From positions 118,269,094-118,333,093 of the forward strand of contig NC_086247.1 in assembly GCF_021018805.1 (NCBI RefSeq): a stretch of 64,000 nt of DNA, given 5' to 3'. Of the stretch, positions 12,531-26,054 are shown one piece after another (the first letter of the stretch is position 1; each line of letters begins with the position of its first letter). The translations under genes and the position numbers were made by a program. Under the pieces are notes generated by a model that worked only from the letters and a program-made list of their open reading frames with translations, was not told the DNA's origin and did not search any database. The DNA comes from Prinia subflava (lineage: Eukaryota; Chordata; Aves; Passeriformes; Cisticolidae).

Positions 12531-15500
12531 GAGCAAGGTGTCTTATTGCTATGACATACTTTAATAACAAAAAAGTTTTCCTAAATGAAACATACAAGGC
12601 AATATAATTGTCTTGACAGGATGATAATTTTGAGTCATCCCCTGTCAGAACAGCTTCTAGACTGGAACTTCAGCTTTGTTTTATGTCCTGGATTCTTGGT
12701 GTTTCATTTGGTTTAAATGTTCAGTAGATACAAAACCATTCAGAACTCACAACACTGATATGATCTTAAAATATGTGTTACTGTTCTAATGATGCTTCAA
12801 ATGCTAGAACAAAGATGCCCTGCATACTGTTGTAGTCTCGAGATTGTATCTTTATAAAAAAAATATTATTTGGTGGTATATCTCAAAAGCAACATTTCTG
12901 ATACTATTAAAAGACACTCATCTTCACTGTATTTAGCTTGAAAAAAATTTTCTTCCTTTCTTTAAAATTAAGCTACTGCATATGAAATTCATTATCCTTA
13001 ATTACTAACTAGAAATAACACCTGTTGGAAATTGGTTAGCAATTCCTCCCACTACTGGGCTCTCACTACAGTTCCAAAGTACCATACTTAAGATATTTAA
13101 TTAAATGTGATATATTAAGCAGCATAAGTGATTCTGCTATTTTTAAATGAGTTAAGAAGCATATATTAAAAAGGAAAGTGGCCTTAGATTTCTGAGCTGT
13201 ATATAATTATGGTTTTACATACAATATATCTTTGAACTCTCTGATGATAATTACACATTTATTAAAATCAAGAGGTGAAAAGAAACTGATACATGGAAAA
13301 CTGGAGTACATACCTGTACGGTACAAGTCCAGGAACATTTGGAATTCTGAGATTTGTTTGCTTTTGTAAGGGTTCTGATCACAAAGCCCTGGCATACAAT
13401 CTCAGTTTATAGCAAAAACATTCACACTTTTTCTTCAATTGAGAACCAAGATATTAATTTTTCAAGGAATCTTTGGCAAAACATCCAGCACAACACTTGC
13501 TTAGCTCTATTTCAAAAGCCAAATCTCTCCTTGCCTTGCTCATTTGTTTTCTTTGGTGAAAGCTTTCTTGCTGAGAGATGATTTACAACCTAGCTGAGAC
13601 ATGACAACACAGCAGGTGGGCTCCTCCTGCTATGTTTTTTTCTTAACAAAGAACTTTATCAGTAAAAGAGCACAGGGATGAAACTCTGGCAATAAATGCA
13701 TATACTGAGTAGGCCTAATGTGAAATGAGTAACAAACAAAATTTGACAATATCTATATGAAATACACACTGGTAATACTCCAGGTATGAAGCACTTCAAT
13801 TTAGTCAAGCCAAATATGGTTTATTTAATTTCTGGTAGAGCTCTTTGATTTAAAAGCAAATTAAATACCTTTCAAAAGAGTTATAAATACAAAATAAAAC
13901 TAAATAAACAATTAAAAAAATTATATGTAAGGAAAATACCTCACAGTTTTTGATTACATTTCCACACCTTGCAGGTCTACTACTATGTAGACTCAACTCC
14001 AACGCTTACAAAGATGCTGTGAATAATTTGCATACGCAGACTTGTCTTTACAAGAAAAAAATCCATTAAATTCGTTTATATATTCAAATATTTCTTCCTC
14101 CACTGTGTAGGTTAAATGGTAATAAAGGAAACAAAAGAATCCTAGGAAAGGATTTAAGCTGTAAGTATTCATTTCCACATATAAATATTTAATTTGCTTA
14201 TACAGCTGCTACTCTTGGCCACATCTTTGAAAGCTACCGCTTTAATTTTTAACAGCATTAAATATGTTTCTTAATATTTTTATTTTAGATTATATTCCTT
14301 AAACAGTCAGCTATTTCAGCCTCATAAATAATTTTCTCTTAAAATTAATTTTATCAGAAAAAGAGACAGGGAAGAGTCTGGCTACCAGACCATATCAACA
14401 ACAAATCAAATCCATCATGTTAGAGAAGCAGTAGAAGTCACTAAACTTGTAAATTCTCACATATTTTGCTAACAAAACACACGCCACACAAAGATTTTAA
14501 ATGAACCTTAATAAACTAATGCTTTGTGTAGTACCTCTGCATTTTCTAAAGATCATTAATAACTGCAAAAATGGAGTCTTAGCAAAAACAAAGATCAGAT
14601 GCTGAAGTACTTCCAAATATTTAGTTTCCACTGAAGACACTGAAAAGATGTTACACCATAACTAGGGAACCAGAATTTCTTGGCAGATTCAAAAAATATT
14701 TTGCTGCAGACTTAAGATGCTCGAGGCATGAATTATTTGCATTCAGTATACTCCAATAATTATTTGACAAAAGAATACAGTACCTTAATTAGTTGCTCAG
14801 TCTTTTTTAATTACTTCAACCTCTTTGGCACTGTGCACTATCTCTGTAGTAACTGGAAATGTTCCTCAGACACAGACAGACATGTATGGACTGCCTCTAC
14901 TTAGGTGGTTAAAAGCCATTTTGGTGCCTGGTGCCCTATCCTTCTTGAAAAATAGTAAAGACAAACTGCATGCTTAAGAGAACCTTCTTATTCCAACATT
15001 CCAAACAACAATGGTATCACAGCCTGCCAAGCACCATCCTTTCTACATCCTTTCCTTGAAATTAGTATTTAGTCTTCCAATCCAGACTCACATAGTCCCA
15101 TATGCAATCACAGTAATCCAGTTTCCCATATAAGAGACTTTCTTTAATGCTGGGGAGCAACTGAGGACTTAAGATGCTCACTAAATTATTTAAGAAACAC
15201 TATCAGAAGAGATTCAAAGTGGCTGCAGTACCAAGCTTACCCTGAGGCTGAAAAGAGGACGTGTAACATCTATGCTACAACTTAGTCATTCCAAGGGTTA
15301 AGTAACCAGCTCCCTTTCAAATACTTTCAAGAACAATCCTATGTAAAATTACCCTTCTAGATACCAAAGTCAACAAAAGGAGTATCACCTGACAAAACTC
15401 ATAAAACCCACATCAACACTTTTTCTGTTCCTCCAAAACAACACTTCTACAAAATTCACAGAGAACCAGACCTTCACATATTAAATCAGTTGTTCTGGAA

Positions 15501-18500
15501 AATTGACTCATAGTATTCCACCCCCAATGTACAGAAAACTTTATTTCACAAAGACACTCCTCTGTGAAGACAGACTATATTTCTGAATGAGGGTCAAGTT
15601 CAGCCACTACACATATGAGAATGAATTAAGACTGTCAATAAAGGGCATAAACACAAGAGAGGTACAAAGGAGAGGATTTTTCTCCACAGACTGCTGTTTC
15701 CATCTTTTGTTTATCAGTCTTGATACTCAAGAGAGACCAATGAGATTTTATTGAGAAATTTCTGATTTTGCTGAATTTTAGAATGGAGACTTAATAAAGA
15801 TATTGATTTATGCCACATTGTAATTTTTCCTGATGTTCAGATCTGGCTGAGCCCACATTGTTTCACTGGCAATAGTAATGAATCTCTTACACTTCCACAG
15901 AAATGTAATTTCTTTCTTTTCTAGCATTACATTAACAGGAGGGGGAGAAAAGACTTCATGTGAAAGGGCAAACTCAAGAGAGTAATGCAAAAGTCTGTGC
16001 TGGTCAGGTATTTGCCCTAGTACCAGTGAGTGAAACCATTAAGAAATATATGAGATGTCTCTTAGGAGACATCCACCCATTTGCAAAATAGATCAGATTC
16101 ACAAAAAAACCCAATACCATCCAAGGTATTACAGGGAGCTGTGTATGAGAAGCAATATGGGAAAAATGTGGTGTATGACTGGTGTGAATAACTATGGTGA
16201 AAAACATTTGAGCATTAAGAAAAATGACTCATTGCCTATTCACTAATACCACTTAGGTTGATCTAAGTGCAATTCTTCACTTCCCCTCCTCCCCAGTAGC
16301 ATGTGGTTTCAAGAATATCCAAGGCACAGGAGAGGAGCAGGTTTACAGAGCCAGGGAGTACATGCAATGACAGCATAAACTGAGCTACTGTGGAGCTGTG
16401 CTTGAAGAGGCTTAGTGGAGTTATTTGAGGAGGAAGGACAAATAGAAAGAAAAAATACAGAAAGAAAGGAGTAGACAGGACAAAGAGCAAACAAGAAAAA
16501 ACAGGTAAAAGTGATGGACAGAATACAGAAAGTTTAGAAATATAAATAAATGGAGTAACTTGAAGATACCCTTTTTTTCCTTAACTATCAGCAAAAGTCT
16601 GTGTGCTAATAAACATTGAAAATTATGTTGTGACAAGTGTGGAGAAAGGAGTTAAAACAATTTGATAACTAGTTTATTAAAAAATGGTAACATAGAGAAA
16701 ACAAGGAAGAGCAGGTATTTCAAAAGCATCCAGACTGGCTGAGATGGGTCTCCAAGTACTGTTTTAGCCATAGCAGGTGACACTGGCATTTATGTGATGG
16801 TGACAAATATTATAGATTGCTTTCTTTTGACAGTGAACCTCATGAAAAATATAGTAATGGATCCAATTCTAAGATGTAACTTGAAGATCAGCATGTCCTG
16901 CTGATGCCAGTCAAAAAAATTAAATATTCTCAGGTACAAAGTCCAATAACAGAAAGAGCAAAGTTCCTTCACTCTCTATTTATGAAACAATAGTTTAAAT
17001 GCAATGGCTTCTAAACAAGAGTCAGGACGTGCTGACAAGACACAGCATTTTAGAAGACATGGATTAACAAATTCTGCTGAACTCCACAGTACCCAAACCA
17101 TAAAACCATAAATTCTCTTTCAAGTCGGGGATAAATGCAGAAATATTGGGAACCTAGTCATTGCCTTTCACAGTTTAAATTAAAATTCAACTGCCTACCT
17201 ATATACCAAGTCAAAAGTGCTCCTCAATAGTTAAGTACATAAATTTCTTTTGTGCTGTTAGTGGATTATCTAATCTGTCACAATATTACTTTTCTTACAT
17301 GTTGTGTTTTGGAGAACCTGAGTCAAAAGCCAACCTAGAATACAAATAACCTGAACAAATAGTAAAAAAAAAAAGCTCAACAGCTTGGTAGAAGTGTCAT
17401 TTTGCTGGAAAGCTTAAGTAGTAACAGTGGGGAAATCAAAGTTACAACCATTCAAACAAAACTGATTTTATTCCTTTAATTTTCAACTACCAGAAGTTTT
17501 TGAAGTGTTCGTATGGTCATCATGATAGTATTTTTCTGCATGCAGCTCAGATTGACCTTTTTCCAACAGATACTGTGTACGGTGCTTATCTTTAATGGCA
17601 TCCAGAATGGCTGGATATTTCCTTTCTTGAAACCATATCCTGTTACTGACGCTGCTTTGAAGTACATGTTAGAAAATATACACCTTTTATGTCATTCATT
17701 ACTTGCATTATTAAATAAAGTCAGTCACTGTACAGATGGGATAAATAAGACAGACTCTGCTCCAATAACTCAAAATCAAAGTATGAGGAAGAAAGAGAAC
17801 AGATGGATAAAGGAAGAGTGGGGAGTACAAGGAAGCAATGAAAACTATTTTGGTTAAGGTGGTAGGAGGACACGTGTCAATCTAGCTATATTTGTGGAAT
17901 AATTTTAAAAACAAATTCAAAGGAAGTAGCATGTTTACAGAGAGCCTGTGGGACAACATGATAGGAAGCATGACGAGGGCTGAAAATCCAGCAGGCACTG
18001 GAAACTCTTGCTACCAAATGAGCAAACACAAGACAAGTGAAAGCAGCTCAGCCCTGACGCACAGTGAGGAAAAAAGTCTAAAAAATCCATCCAGGGACAG
18101 ACATCATCAAAATGACAGCCAGGAAAATGACGTGCATGAGGCAAAATGATGGGAATGGTCAAATGCAGAGAAAGGATCGTGTAGCTGAGATCCCAGAAAA
18201 TAAGAATCCGAACAAGAATTCTGGCTGCACAGATGCCATGGGAAGGTTATGCCTATAAAACCATATGGAAAGAAATATGTATGTTTTTTATGAATCTGAA
18301 TTCTTAAAATGAATTCACTTTTAGTTTGAGCAAACAGTGCTGAAATACACATTCATGCATCATATTAACACTAAACTGACACTGCTAGAACTCTACACAT
18401 TAACTTCATTTTCTGAATCAAAACAGAAACCTCAGAGACCATTCCTTGCAGGTATTATCCAGGCTATCTTTTCCCCTACACTCATAAATTTACCCTTACT

Positions 18501-18522
18501 GATTTTATATTTCCCAAGATTT

Positions 18523-18670
18523 TAGAATCATTGAACAGTTTGGGGGTTGAAGGGACCTTAAAGATCACCTAAATTGAAGCCCTCTGCCATGTGCAGGAAC
18601 ACCTTCCAGCACATCAGGTTGCTTAAAAATCCTTCAGTCATATCTACCTTGATTAAGTCCAGCAGTTTTT
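18523..18670 (-). mobile_element. CR1 LINE 3'-end fragment
   Basis: The plus strand shows a reversed CR1 tail: AGAATCATTGAACAGTTTGG, GTTGAAGGGACCTTAAAGAT, then CTCTGCCATGTGCAGGAACA and CCTTCCAGCACATCAGGTTG. This is the usual order for avian CR1 3' ends. The right border is approximate. Confidence 0.88.
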
Positions 18671-20292
18671 TGTCAGCAGCAAGTTGTGTTTGGTAATTAT
18701 CACTCCCTATAATTTAATGAATATTTGTAATATTCTTCTGAGCTTCTGAACACCAAAATTAATTCTCAAGTCATGGTTCTTTCTTTTAACCAGGGATGAG
18801 CTCAGGCAGTATTTGAATTATAAAGCAAGAAAAGTAATGGAAGATTCAAAAGAGGAGTTCAGGAATTATGTGATTTGAGTACAAAGGAGGCTATCAATGG
18901 GGTAAGGTGAGCTGGGCATTCAAATTCTTTACTCTAGCAAAGACAGAGGAGCATTGTAGGACTCTAAGAGATTCAGGGAAAGGATCAGATTATCTTCAAA
19001 TTCCCTTTAGCACTTAGATTCTATTTTCTTGCAGCATCTTTAACTGGCTTAATAGCAACAAAATAAATGCCACTGCAGTCATCTTGAAGTTACATGGAAT
19101 TTTTTTTAATTCTGAAAAGAGGAAAAGTACAGTAGGAAGCAAAGCAACATCATGTTGCCATATCTTTTCATTATTCATGTATCTAAAATACTTTCAATAA
19201 CTATTTAACTACAAACTGAATGTGTTGAGCTGAAATGAAGAAAACAGAAAGGTTTTTAATATGGTTTAATTTTAAAGAACCAAAATGAGGAGAGATGTTT
19301 ACAGTTAAATGCTCTCAGAGAATATTAATAGCAAAGAACCTGAATTCTGAAAATAGCCCCCTCAGTAATTCTATCTTTGCTTATCCAAAAGGCTATCAAC
19401 CAAGGAAATAATACTGCATTTATTTTCAAATTAGGTCTGAATGCTATAGGAGGCCAGAAGTCTTATTTTTAAGCTTGAGATAGAAAACAGTTCAACAGAG
19501 TGAATTCACTTCGCCTATTTAACAAAATTCTCTTATAAGCCTGGCTATGACAACAAAAATTTACTGCTTATTGGCAGCTTGTGTACTTCTTATTTTAGCA
19601 ATGTTTTCATTCTTTGAGGCATAGAACAAAAAAGCCCTGACAAAGGCATGATTTTGTTTTTTCCTTATCAAGAAACTACATAGGAAAACATACGATATTT
19701 TACTTGTAATTAGAGTAACATCTATTGAGATCATGAGATCAATCAGTCATAAGATAATCTTCAAAACCCATTGATTCTAAAAGGTAATTCAGTTCAGCTC
19801 ATTCATCTTAAAAAGTGCCTTGACCCTGCAGGGCTGAAGCTGCCCTAAATAGCAGGATCTATTACATAATCCATACTTAGGCTTATGTCACCATGCTGGA
19901 GGGTTCTCATTTGAAGGAGATCAAAATCTCCGTTATTTAGCACAGGCTTTAAGTCTTTAGCATTCTTAAACAAAGGATTCCTGGACCCAACTGTCCCCAC
20001 TGTAAAACAAGCTGGTAAAACTCAACAAAGTCAGACATATGGAAGTTCACAGGAATCCATATAAGCTAGTAGAAGGGAGTCTTTTCTTAAGTGCAACAAT
20101 TCTAAAATACAAAAAGTTGGGCAACTAGCTTTTGCCTTACTTCTAACCAAGGATCTAAACTGCTTAAGACACTGGTGACACTAAAAAAAAACCCAGCACA
20201 CTATCACGACATAAATGGGAGGTGATTTAAGAAGCAAGCACATATGTCTACCAGGCAATGTCCTAAAGACAGCACAATTTTGTGTCTGGTAC

Positions 20293-20590
20293 TGCTGTGG
20301 TTTAACCCCAGCCAGCAACCAAGTACTGCACATTTGCTTCCTCCTCCTGGGTGGGATGGGGGAGAGAATCAGAAGAGTAAAAGTGAGAAAACTCGTGGGT
20401 TGAGATAAAGACAGTTTAATGGGTAAAGCAAAAGCCGTGCACACAAGCAGAGCAAAACATCATCCTGTGTAAGCACTGCTCAGCAGTAACAAAAACATCC
20501 CTGCATTATCAGCCCCATGTGAAAGCATGTAACACAGGCCCATACCTGCTACTAGGAAGAAAAATAACTATCCCAGCCCAAACCACCACA
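20293..20590 (-). mobile_element. Solo LTR of an avian endogenous retroviral element, internally deleted
   Basis: The plus strand begins TGCTGTGGTTTAACCCCAGC and ends near CCAAACCACCACA, the two ends of an LTR widespread in birds; I do not know its database name. Between them lie GTGAGAAAACTCGTGGGTTG, AGTTTAATGGGTAAAGCAAA and TAAGCACTGCTCAGCAGTAA, all typical of the family. Sense is minus, where ATTAAA serves as a likely polyadenylation signal. Compared with the usual length, the middle, which normally includes the TATAAA promoter, is missing around 20455-20468. Flanks GTAC and GTAT could be a decayed target duplication. No internal viral genes are present. Confidence 0.82.
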
Positions 20591-20654
20591 GTATTTTAGG
20601 TAAACCTCTGCATCTATCAATAAGATATGTGAAATAATATTTTGTCACTCATGG

Positions 20655-20680
20655 TATTTATGTTTGATATTTATGTTTGA
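20655..20680. repeat. 13-bp tandem duplication
   Basis: The unit TATTTATGTTTGA occurs twice in direct succession with no mismatch. Confidence 0.95.
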
Positions 20681-21839
20681 CAACTACAAGTAAATAGGGC
20701 AACTTGAAATTTTCAGGTTTTTTGACAGTTCTGTGGTTTGACTAGAGTTCACAGTGTCTGAGGAGTACATGCCATCAGTCAAGGGGAGATCTAGAAATTC
20801 TGAGTGGCTAAGCCTTCCTTGCTGATCTGAGATGGAAGCTACTTAATAGGAGAGAGTTTGTAAAGGAAGACTGAGGGTGTAAGAGCATTATTTTTTTCTT
20901 TTTGGGGAAAAGGAACAAAACAAAGAGAGTGGAATTTGTAGGAGAGCAGAGGAGCAAATCAAAGAATGGAAGAAAATCATGGAAGATAACGGGAGTTGCA
21001 GGATGCTGAATATCAGGTAGATAAAAATGTATTTGTATATAAAAAGCTTTTGTTCCAACTGAGTCATGCAAAACATGGCTGTAAATGCTTTGGCTGAGTC
21101 TTTGGCTGCATGCCTGTTTCTGCTGCAAAATGTAATGCATCACTTTGAGCAAATTTGTAACACTGTTTATAAAACAGTTAAAAGGTCAAATGAAAACAAG
21201 CATGTTTAAACAACAAAGATCAGCCATGCTATCAAAACAAGGAGAGCATCTTCAAAACTCAGTTGAGTCCAAATGAGAACACTGTTACAAAATATCATAT
21301 CAAAAAAGGGTCAGTTTGTGAAGGGGTCAAGAAGTAGTTGCATCATCTATTTCAAATATATATCAGAACCAGGAAACCTTTCAGAGAATGTGTGGGAACA
21401 ACACAGAACCAGAGGGCATCCACCCAACAGATCTAGAGAAATACAGGAACCAACATTTGAACTACTGTCACACAATTATCAGAAGGCAATGTTCTTCTGA
21501 CAATTCAAGCTTCACCAAGGCTCTTGAAGACACTGGGCTACCACAACAAAAGAAGAAAAGTTCTCACATAGACAAGGAGGAAAAAATGATTAAAAATTTC
21601 AGTGTGAAGAAAGATCATCCTCTTTGCTACCTGTTGTATTTTCATCTTGTGTTTTCATTTGTGGAAATGACTATACTGACATGTTACTGTCCACGTGTAA
21701 AATACTTGCAATTTCCAAATTCAAGATGTAATTCTATGAACCTTTTATTTCTACCATTTGAAATGTCTTTTCCCTCTTACTGGATGTGCCTCAATTACAC
21801 TAATCTCCTTTTTCTTTTTATGAGACTTCTTTGTTATTT

Positions 21840-21914
21840 GGTTGTTTGGGTTTTTGGTTTTTTTGGTGGTTTTTTGTTGTTGTTGTTGTTGTGTTGTGGT
21901 TTTTTTTTTTTTTC
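21840..21914. repeat. T/G-rich low-complexity tract with (GTT)n
   Basis: A run of TTTGG and GTT units followed by about fourteen T, 90 bp beyond the exon 4 donor in the direction of transcription. On the minus strand it reads as an A/C-rich tract. Confidence 0.9.
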
Positions 21915-22003
21915 TACAGTTGAATATTGATTATAAGTTCTGGAAAATAAAAAAAAATGCAGTAAGTTTGGTATACTATTTTTAAAAAGCAGCTTGTACT
22001 TAC

Positions 22004-22079
22004 CTGCTTTCTGACACTGTACTATCTTCTCATATAAGCTATCTGTATTTTCAACCAGAGTCCTGATGGTGTGAATCAT
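22004..22079 (-). CDS. PLCL2: PLCL2 exon 4 (76 nt)
   Basis: This short exon encodes MIHTIRTLVENTDSLYEKIV followed by QCQKA, plus the first base of the next alanine codon. The acceptor is ttcactacag|ATGATT and the donor GCAG|GTAAGT. It enters in phase 0 and leaves in phase 1, which exon 5 completes. The peptide matches the PLCL2 C-terminal helical region between the TAYEM of exon 3 and the MEFHE of exon 5. It is too short to be called from open-frame length alone; the match, splice sites and phase together make it secure. Confidence 0.93.
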
Positions 22080-25000
22080 CTGTAGTGAAAATAAATTAAA
22101 ATACACAGAATATCAGTAAAATTAAATTTTTACTTAAAATTTTTAATCGGTAAAAGATGCTTAAAATTGAAGTCAAATGGATAAACTAATATTTATCCTT
22201 AACATAATGAATACACTCATTTTCTTGGTCATAATGAGTACCCTAAACGTAGCATAAAGGCATTAAAAAATACAAAGATTTTGGGCTAGGATCTGTGAAT
22301 ACTGAAGCAAAATGTCTACTCCATAGTTGGCTGCCTATCAAAGCAACTGGAAATTATACAATCAGGCAATTCCCTTTCGGTGGCTTGGGTGAGATAATCT
22401 GGGTGAAATTTTCCTCTTCCTCATTCACTCCAATATTCAGGGTGATGATCACTCATAACTCAGTGTGTCCTTTTTTCCTAGGCATCGCTCCACTGCTTTT
22501 CCAGATTTCTTCCCTTATATTTTTCCCTTTTGTGGCTTGACCTGCACATATGTATGAGACAATGCTTTATGGAGGAAAACAAATCACTTGAGGCTGGTAG
22601 TGGAGGATAAGAAAAATAAATTATTCCTTTAGCAGATCTTTCTAAACAAAAAGCCTTTCAGGGAAGCGCAGCTGAATGCACAGTTACTAAGATGGAACCG
22701 TGCAGAATTTTCAGCCTAGGGTATGTACTGAGAAGTAACAACTCTGCTTCACACCTTACCCACTGATGTCTCCAGTCTCCACTCATGCAGACAATTTTCT
22801 CTCCACTAAAACAATGACTGCATTTTTGACATGTTACTTATGTGGGTGTTCATGTGGAACTTGCTTTTCCTTAGGAGACCACAATTTGCTTTTATGAGGA
22901 AGAACATTCCCTGTTACAGGGAAAAAAAGCCCAAACCTCTCTAACACTCTTCCTCAGAGAAAAATTACTGTAAGAGGCATGACTTCCTCACACATATTAG
23001 GAGCTTTCTCCAGCTGAGTGACATTGAGGCTGTTTTTCTGAACATTGCTCCAAGTAAGGCAGAAATCAATTTTGAGAAGCAGGCAAGCAAGTCTCAGATT
23101 TTTGATCATGACAAGTGTGCAAGCAAGTGAGGAGGAAAAACACCTGCACAGACAAATGGCTTCTATAACTGTCAGGTGCACAAATATCTGGTTTATACAA
23201 ATTACAAAGCAATTAAAAATAATTCTAGTTCTATTTCTATTACTTTGATTTGAATCAACAAAAAAAATTATGCAAACCCTGAAATTTTTAGTTAATGCTA
23301 CACACAATGTGAATAAGCAACTTCAGAGTATGTGGAGGTCATAATTCTGGATAATTTAATTTAATCCTCACATCCCAATTAATATCTATTTAAAGCATCT
23401 GCTTAGCCTGATTTATATTATGTCAGTTGTCAGGGTTGTTTTAAAGAAATATAAATTATAATATATGAAGTAAAAGTAACTTGATCAGGTTGCTAAGCTG
23501 CAAGTGAAAAATTTTAACTTACCCCATTTTTAACTGGATCGTTCTTTGAAAATAAATATCAATTTTCACTCAAGCAAAAACTACCTATAAATAGAACTAT
23601 GTGATTACTATTTAAGTGTAACAAATTGAAGACAATTTAAGTAAGAGAATACTGTATTTCACCCACATAGGGAGCACTGCAAAATGACTATTCCTAATCG
23701 GTCAAGGAGAAAGGCCCATTTCACTGTGTTTCATTACTATTCAGTCTCTAAAACAGAATCCACAAATTGAAATCAGATCACTATAAATTTTGCAAGGATT
23801 TACCTGTTCCAATATGTGTGTCATGTAACACATTTGTTTCTGCAATGAACGTAAATGGAGAGAACCAAAACACAGCTCATGTCAGCTTTGTACTTCTAAT
23901 AGCAGGTGTTATTCTGCTAACTAGCTGAAAGGAAACTGTAAAGCAAGTTTTTCTGAACTGAAAATCACCTTGAAAAATGAAAAGCTGAGCACATATGACT
24001 CTTGGGCTTTTCTGGGATGCTAATACACAATAATAAGAACTAGAGAGGGATTCTCTATCAATGAGTCCTTTCACCTGAGCACTCTTTTGACTGGAGTTCA
24101 TAAAAAAAAAAAAGAGAACAACTGTGCTGTTGTTCAAGGTATTTGTTTTGAAGGCACTGTAAGAAATATCACAACTTCCCTGCTCTGTTTCCATGACCCC
24201 ACGTGTATAATAACAAAATCTCTAAGTATCTCAGTTAGGTCCTATTCCAGACACAGCACATCCCTAACTGCTCTACTTCCTTCATACGCCCTACATGAAC
24301 ATCAGATAATTTAGAAGCAGTGGAGAACAAGTCTCAGCTGATTATAAAACTCACTCTGAGACACTGCACTGATTTTCACAAGTAAGAGAATTCTAAGTTG
24401 AATAAAACTGCTTACATTACTGCTTCTTTGTTTACTCTCTGTACTGACAAAACAAGAAAGTTTTACTAGTTCTGCGGATTAAAGGAAAATAAACTAATCA
24501 CTGTATTAGTGTTCTTTCACTTCATGGTCAGGCTAAAACTGAAGAATTTATAATAACATGCCAATTTCGTATTTCACAGTTCCAGTACGGAAAGCTGCTA
24601 AATACCCTCAGATCAAAAGGAATGCCCTCTTTGCAACTTCTGAAGAAAAATGGCAATGCATTTCATGTAGCAGAAATCATTCTAATATCCACTTTCATAT
24701 TATCGAGACCAGTAACAGTTACTTTCATTATCTTTGCTCTCTAAAATACATACAAAACTGTATCTAAGATTAATACCACTGCAGAGCAAAACTGGGTGAG
24801 CTAGCAATAATTCAGGGCTTGACTGCCACTACCATTCAATCAGTAGTATGGAACACCCCAATTTTCAAATGTCCTTTCCTAAGAAAATAATGGAGCGTTA
24901 TGCTATGTGTATGAGTAGGTGTCACCTTCTAGTTGTGCTTGATTAATAAAGTAATAGTATTAGTTCATTATAATTTTATTCTTACATTGCTCTTCACCAC

Positions 25001-26014
25001 ACTGTCACCTTTCAGTATGTATTCAGCTATTTGTTAAATTACTCTTATGGAGTGTTTGAACATATGAATTATTTCTAGTGTTCAAGCCAAAATTATAACC
25101 TCAGGAAAACACTCATGTAGACATTCACAGAAACTGAAAGACTTTTAATAGACACAGCATATGGAACAACTGTGTAAAAATGGCTATATTTAAACAGAAA
25201 ATTAGCCTAATCCAAATGATACTGGTATGTATATGTGTGATTGATACAAAAGTGAAATAGAAAATGATGAGTAAGCAGGAGCTTCAGTGTGAAAAAACAC
25301 TATGTCTGCAGCAGAGTAAGACATGGAAATCTCAAGAAATTGAGGAGAAAAACCAGGTAGAATCTGCTCTACACTAAACTAGTCTATATTGAACAAGTCA
25401 ATCAATAAGCAGGTATTTTCTAACCACATCCAATTTCTAGGACATTATCAGTGACAAATCTGGAAAGAGAAATGGAAACAAATGTAATAGGGAACAACCA
25501 GTTACCACCTGATCATTACAAATGTATTGCAAATTACCCATGCATATTCAAGAAAAGAACACGTTACAAGAAGTTTAGTAAGCTATCTTTTCTAGTAAGC
25601 CTTTTACAATACTGATTCACATTTCTAACCTATGCTGTTTTTTTTCTGGAAGCGAAGATTCAAAAATGTATTTTAAACATAGAACTTATAAAATAAAATG
25701 CTGAAATTCCTTCAACTCTCCTTTCAGTTCCCATCTCACCACCACACCCCAATCTTAGCATGACCAGAGAACTTCTCAGGTCTCATTACTTCTCAGAACT
25801 CATTACAGACTGGACTACTTTTTTTTGTTGGTCAGAGGAAAATGAGAAATGCAGAATGGTATGCTTTATGTGCCTTGAAATCATCACATTTTTGCAGAGG
25901 CCAGGTTGACAGTTTGATCTATTTGTTATATTCTTCAAACTCTATTGGTTGAACCATGCAAGCATTTCACCTAGTAATTCTAACAAATGGACAAATGTCA
26001 AGAAAGATATTTTA

Positions 26015-26054
26015 AATTATTATTATTATTATTAAAAATTAAATTATTATTAAG
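26015..26054. repeat. (ATT)n microsatellite
   Basis: Six TTA units, a short A-rich spacer and a second shorter ATT run; a further ATT/AT run is near 26114-26132. Confidence 0.85.

Larger units (their letters stand above)
8064..22003 (-). other. PLCL2: PLCL2 intron 4 (13.9 kb)
   Basis: A complete intron between exons 4 and 5 with GTAAGT donor and CACAG acceptor. It contains CR1 fragments near 11113 and 18523, a solo LTR at 20293-20590, an inverted-repeat cluster at 12459-12530 and a T/G-rich low-complexity stretch at 21840-21914. A 180-codon open frame on the plus strand at 21388-21930 runs into that low-complexity stretch and is judged a chance frame. Nothing else is recognised. Confidence 0.85.

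Noticed and set aside
21388..21930. 180-codon plus-strand open frame
   Set aside because: Its C-terminal part is the translation of a T/G-rich low-complexity tract (runs of Leu and Phe), the rest has no recognisable domain, and it runs antisense in an intron next to exon 4.
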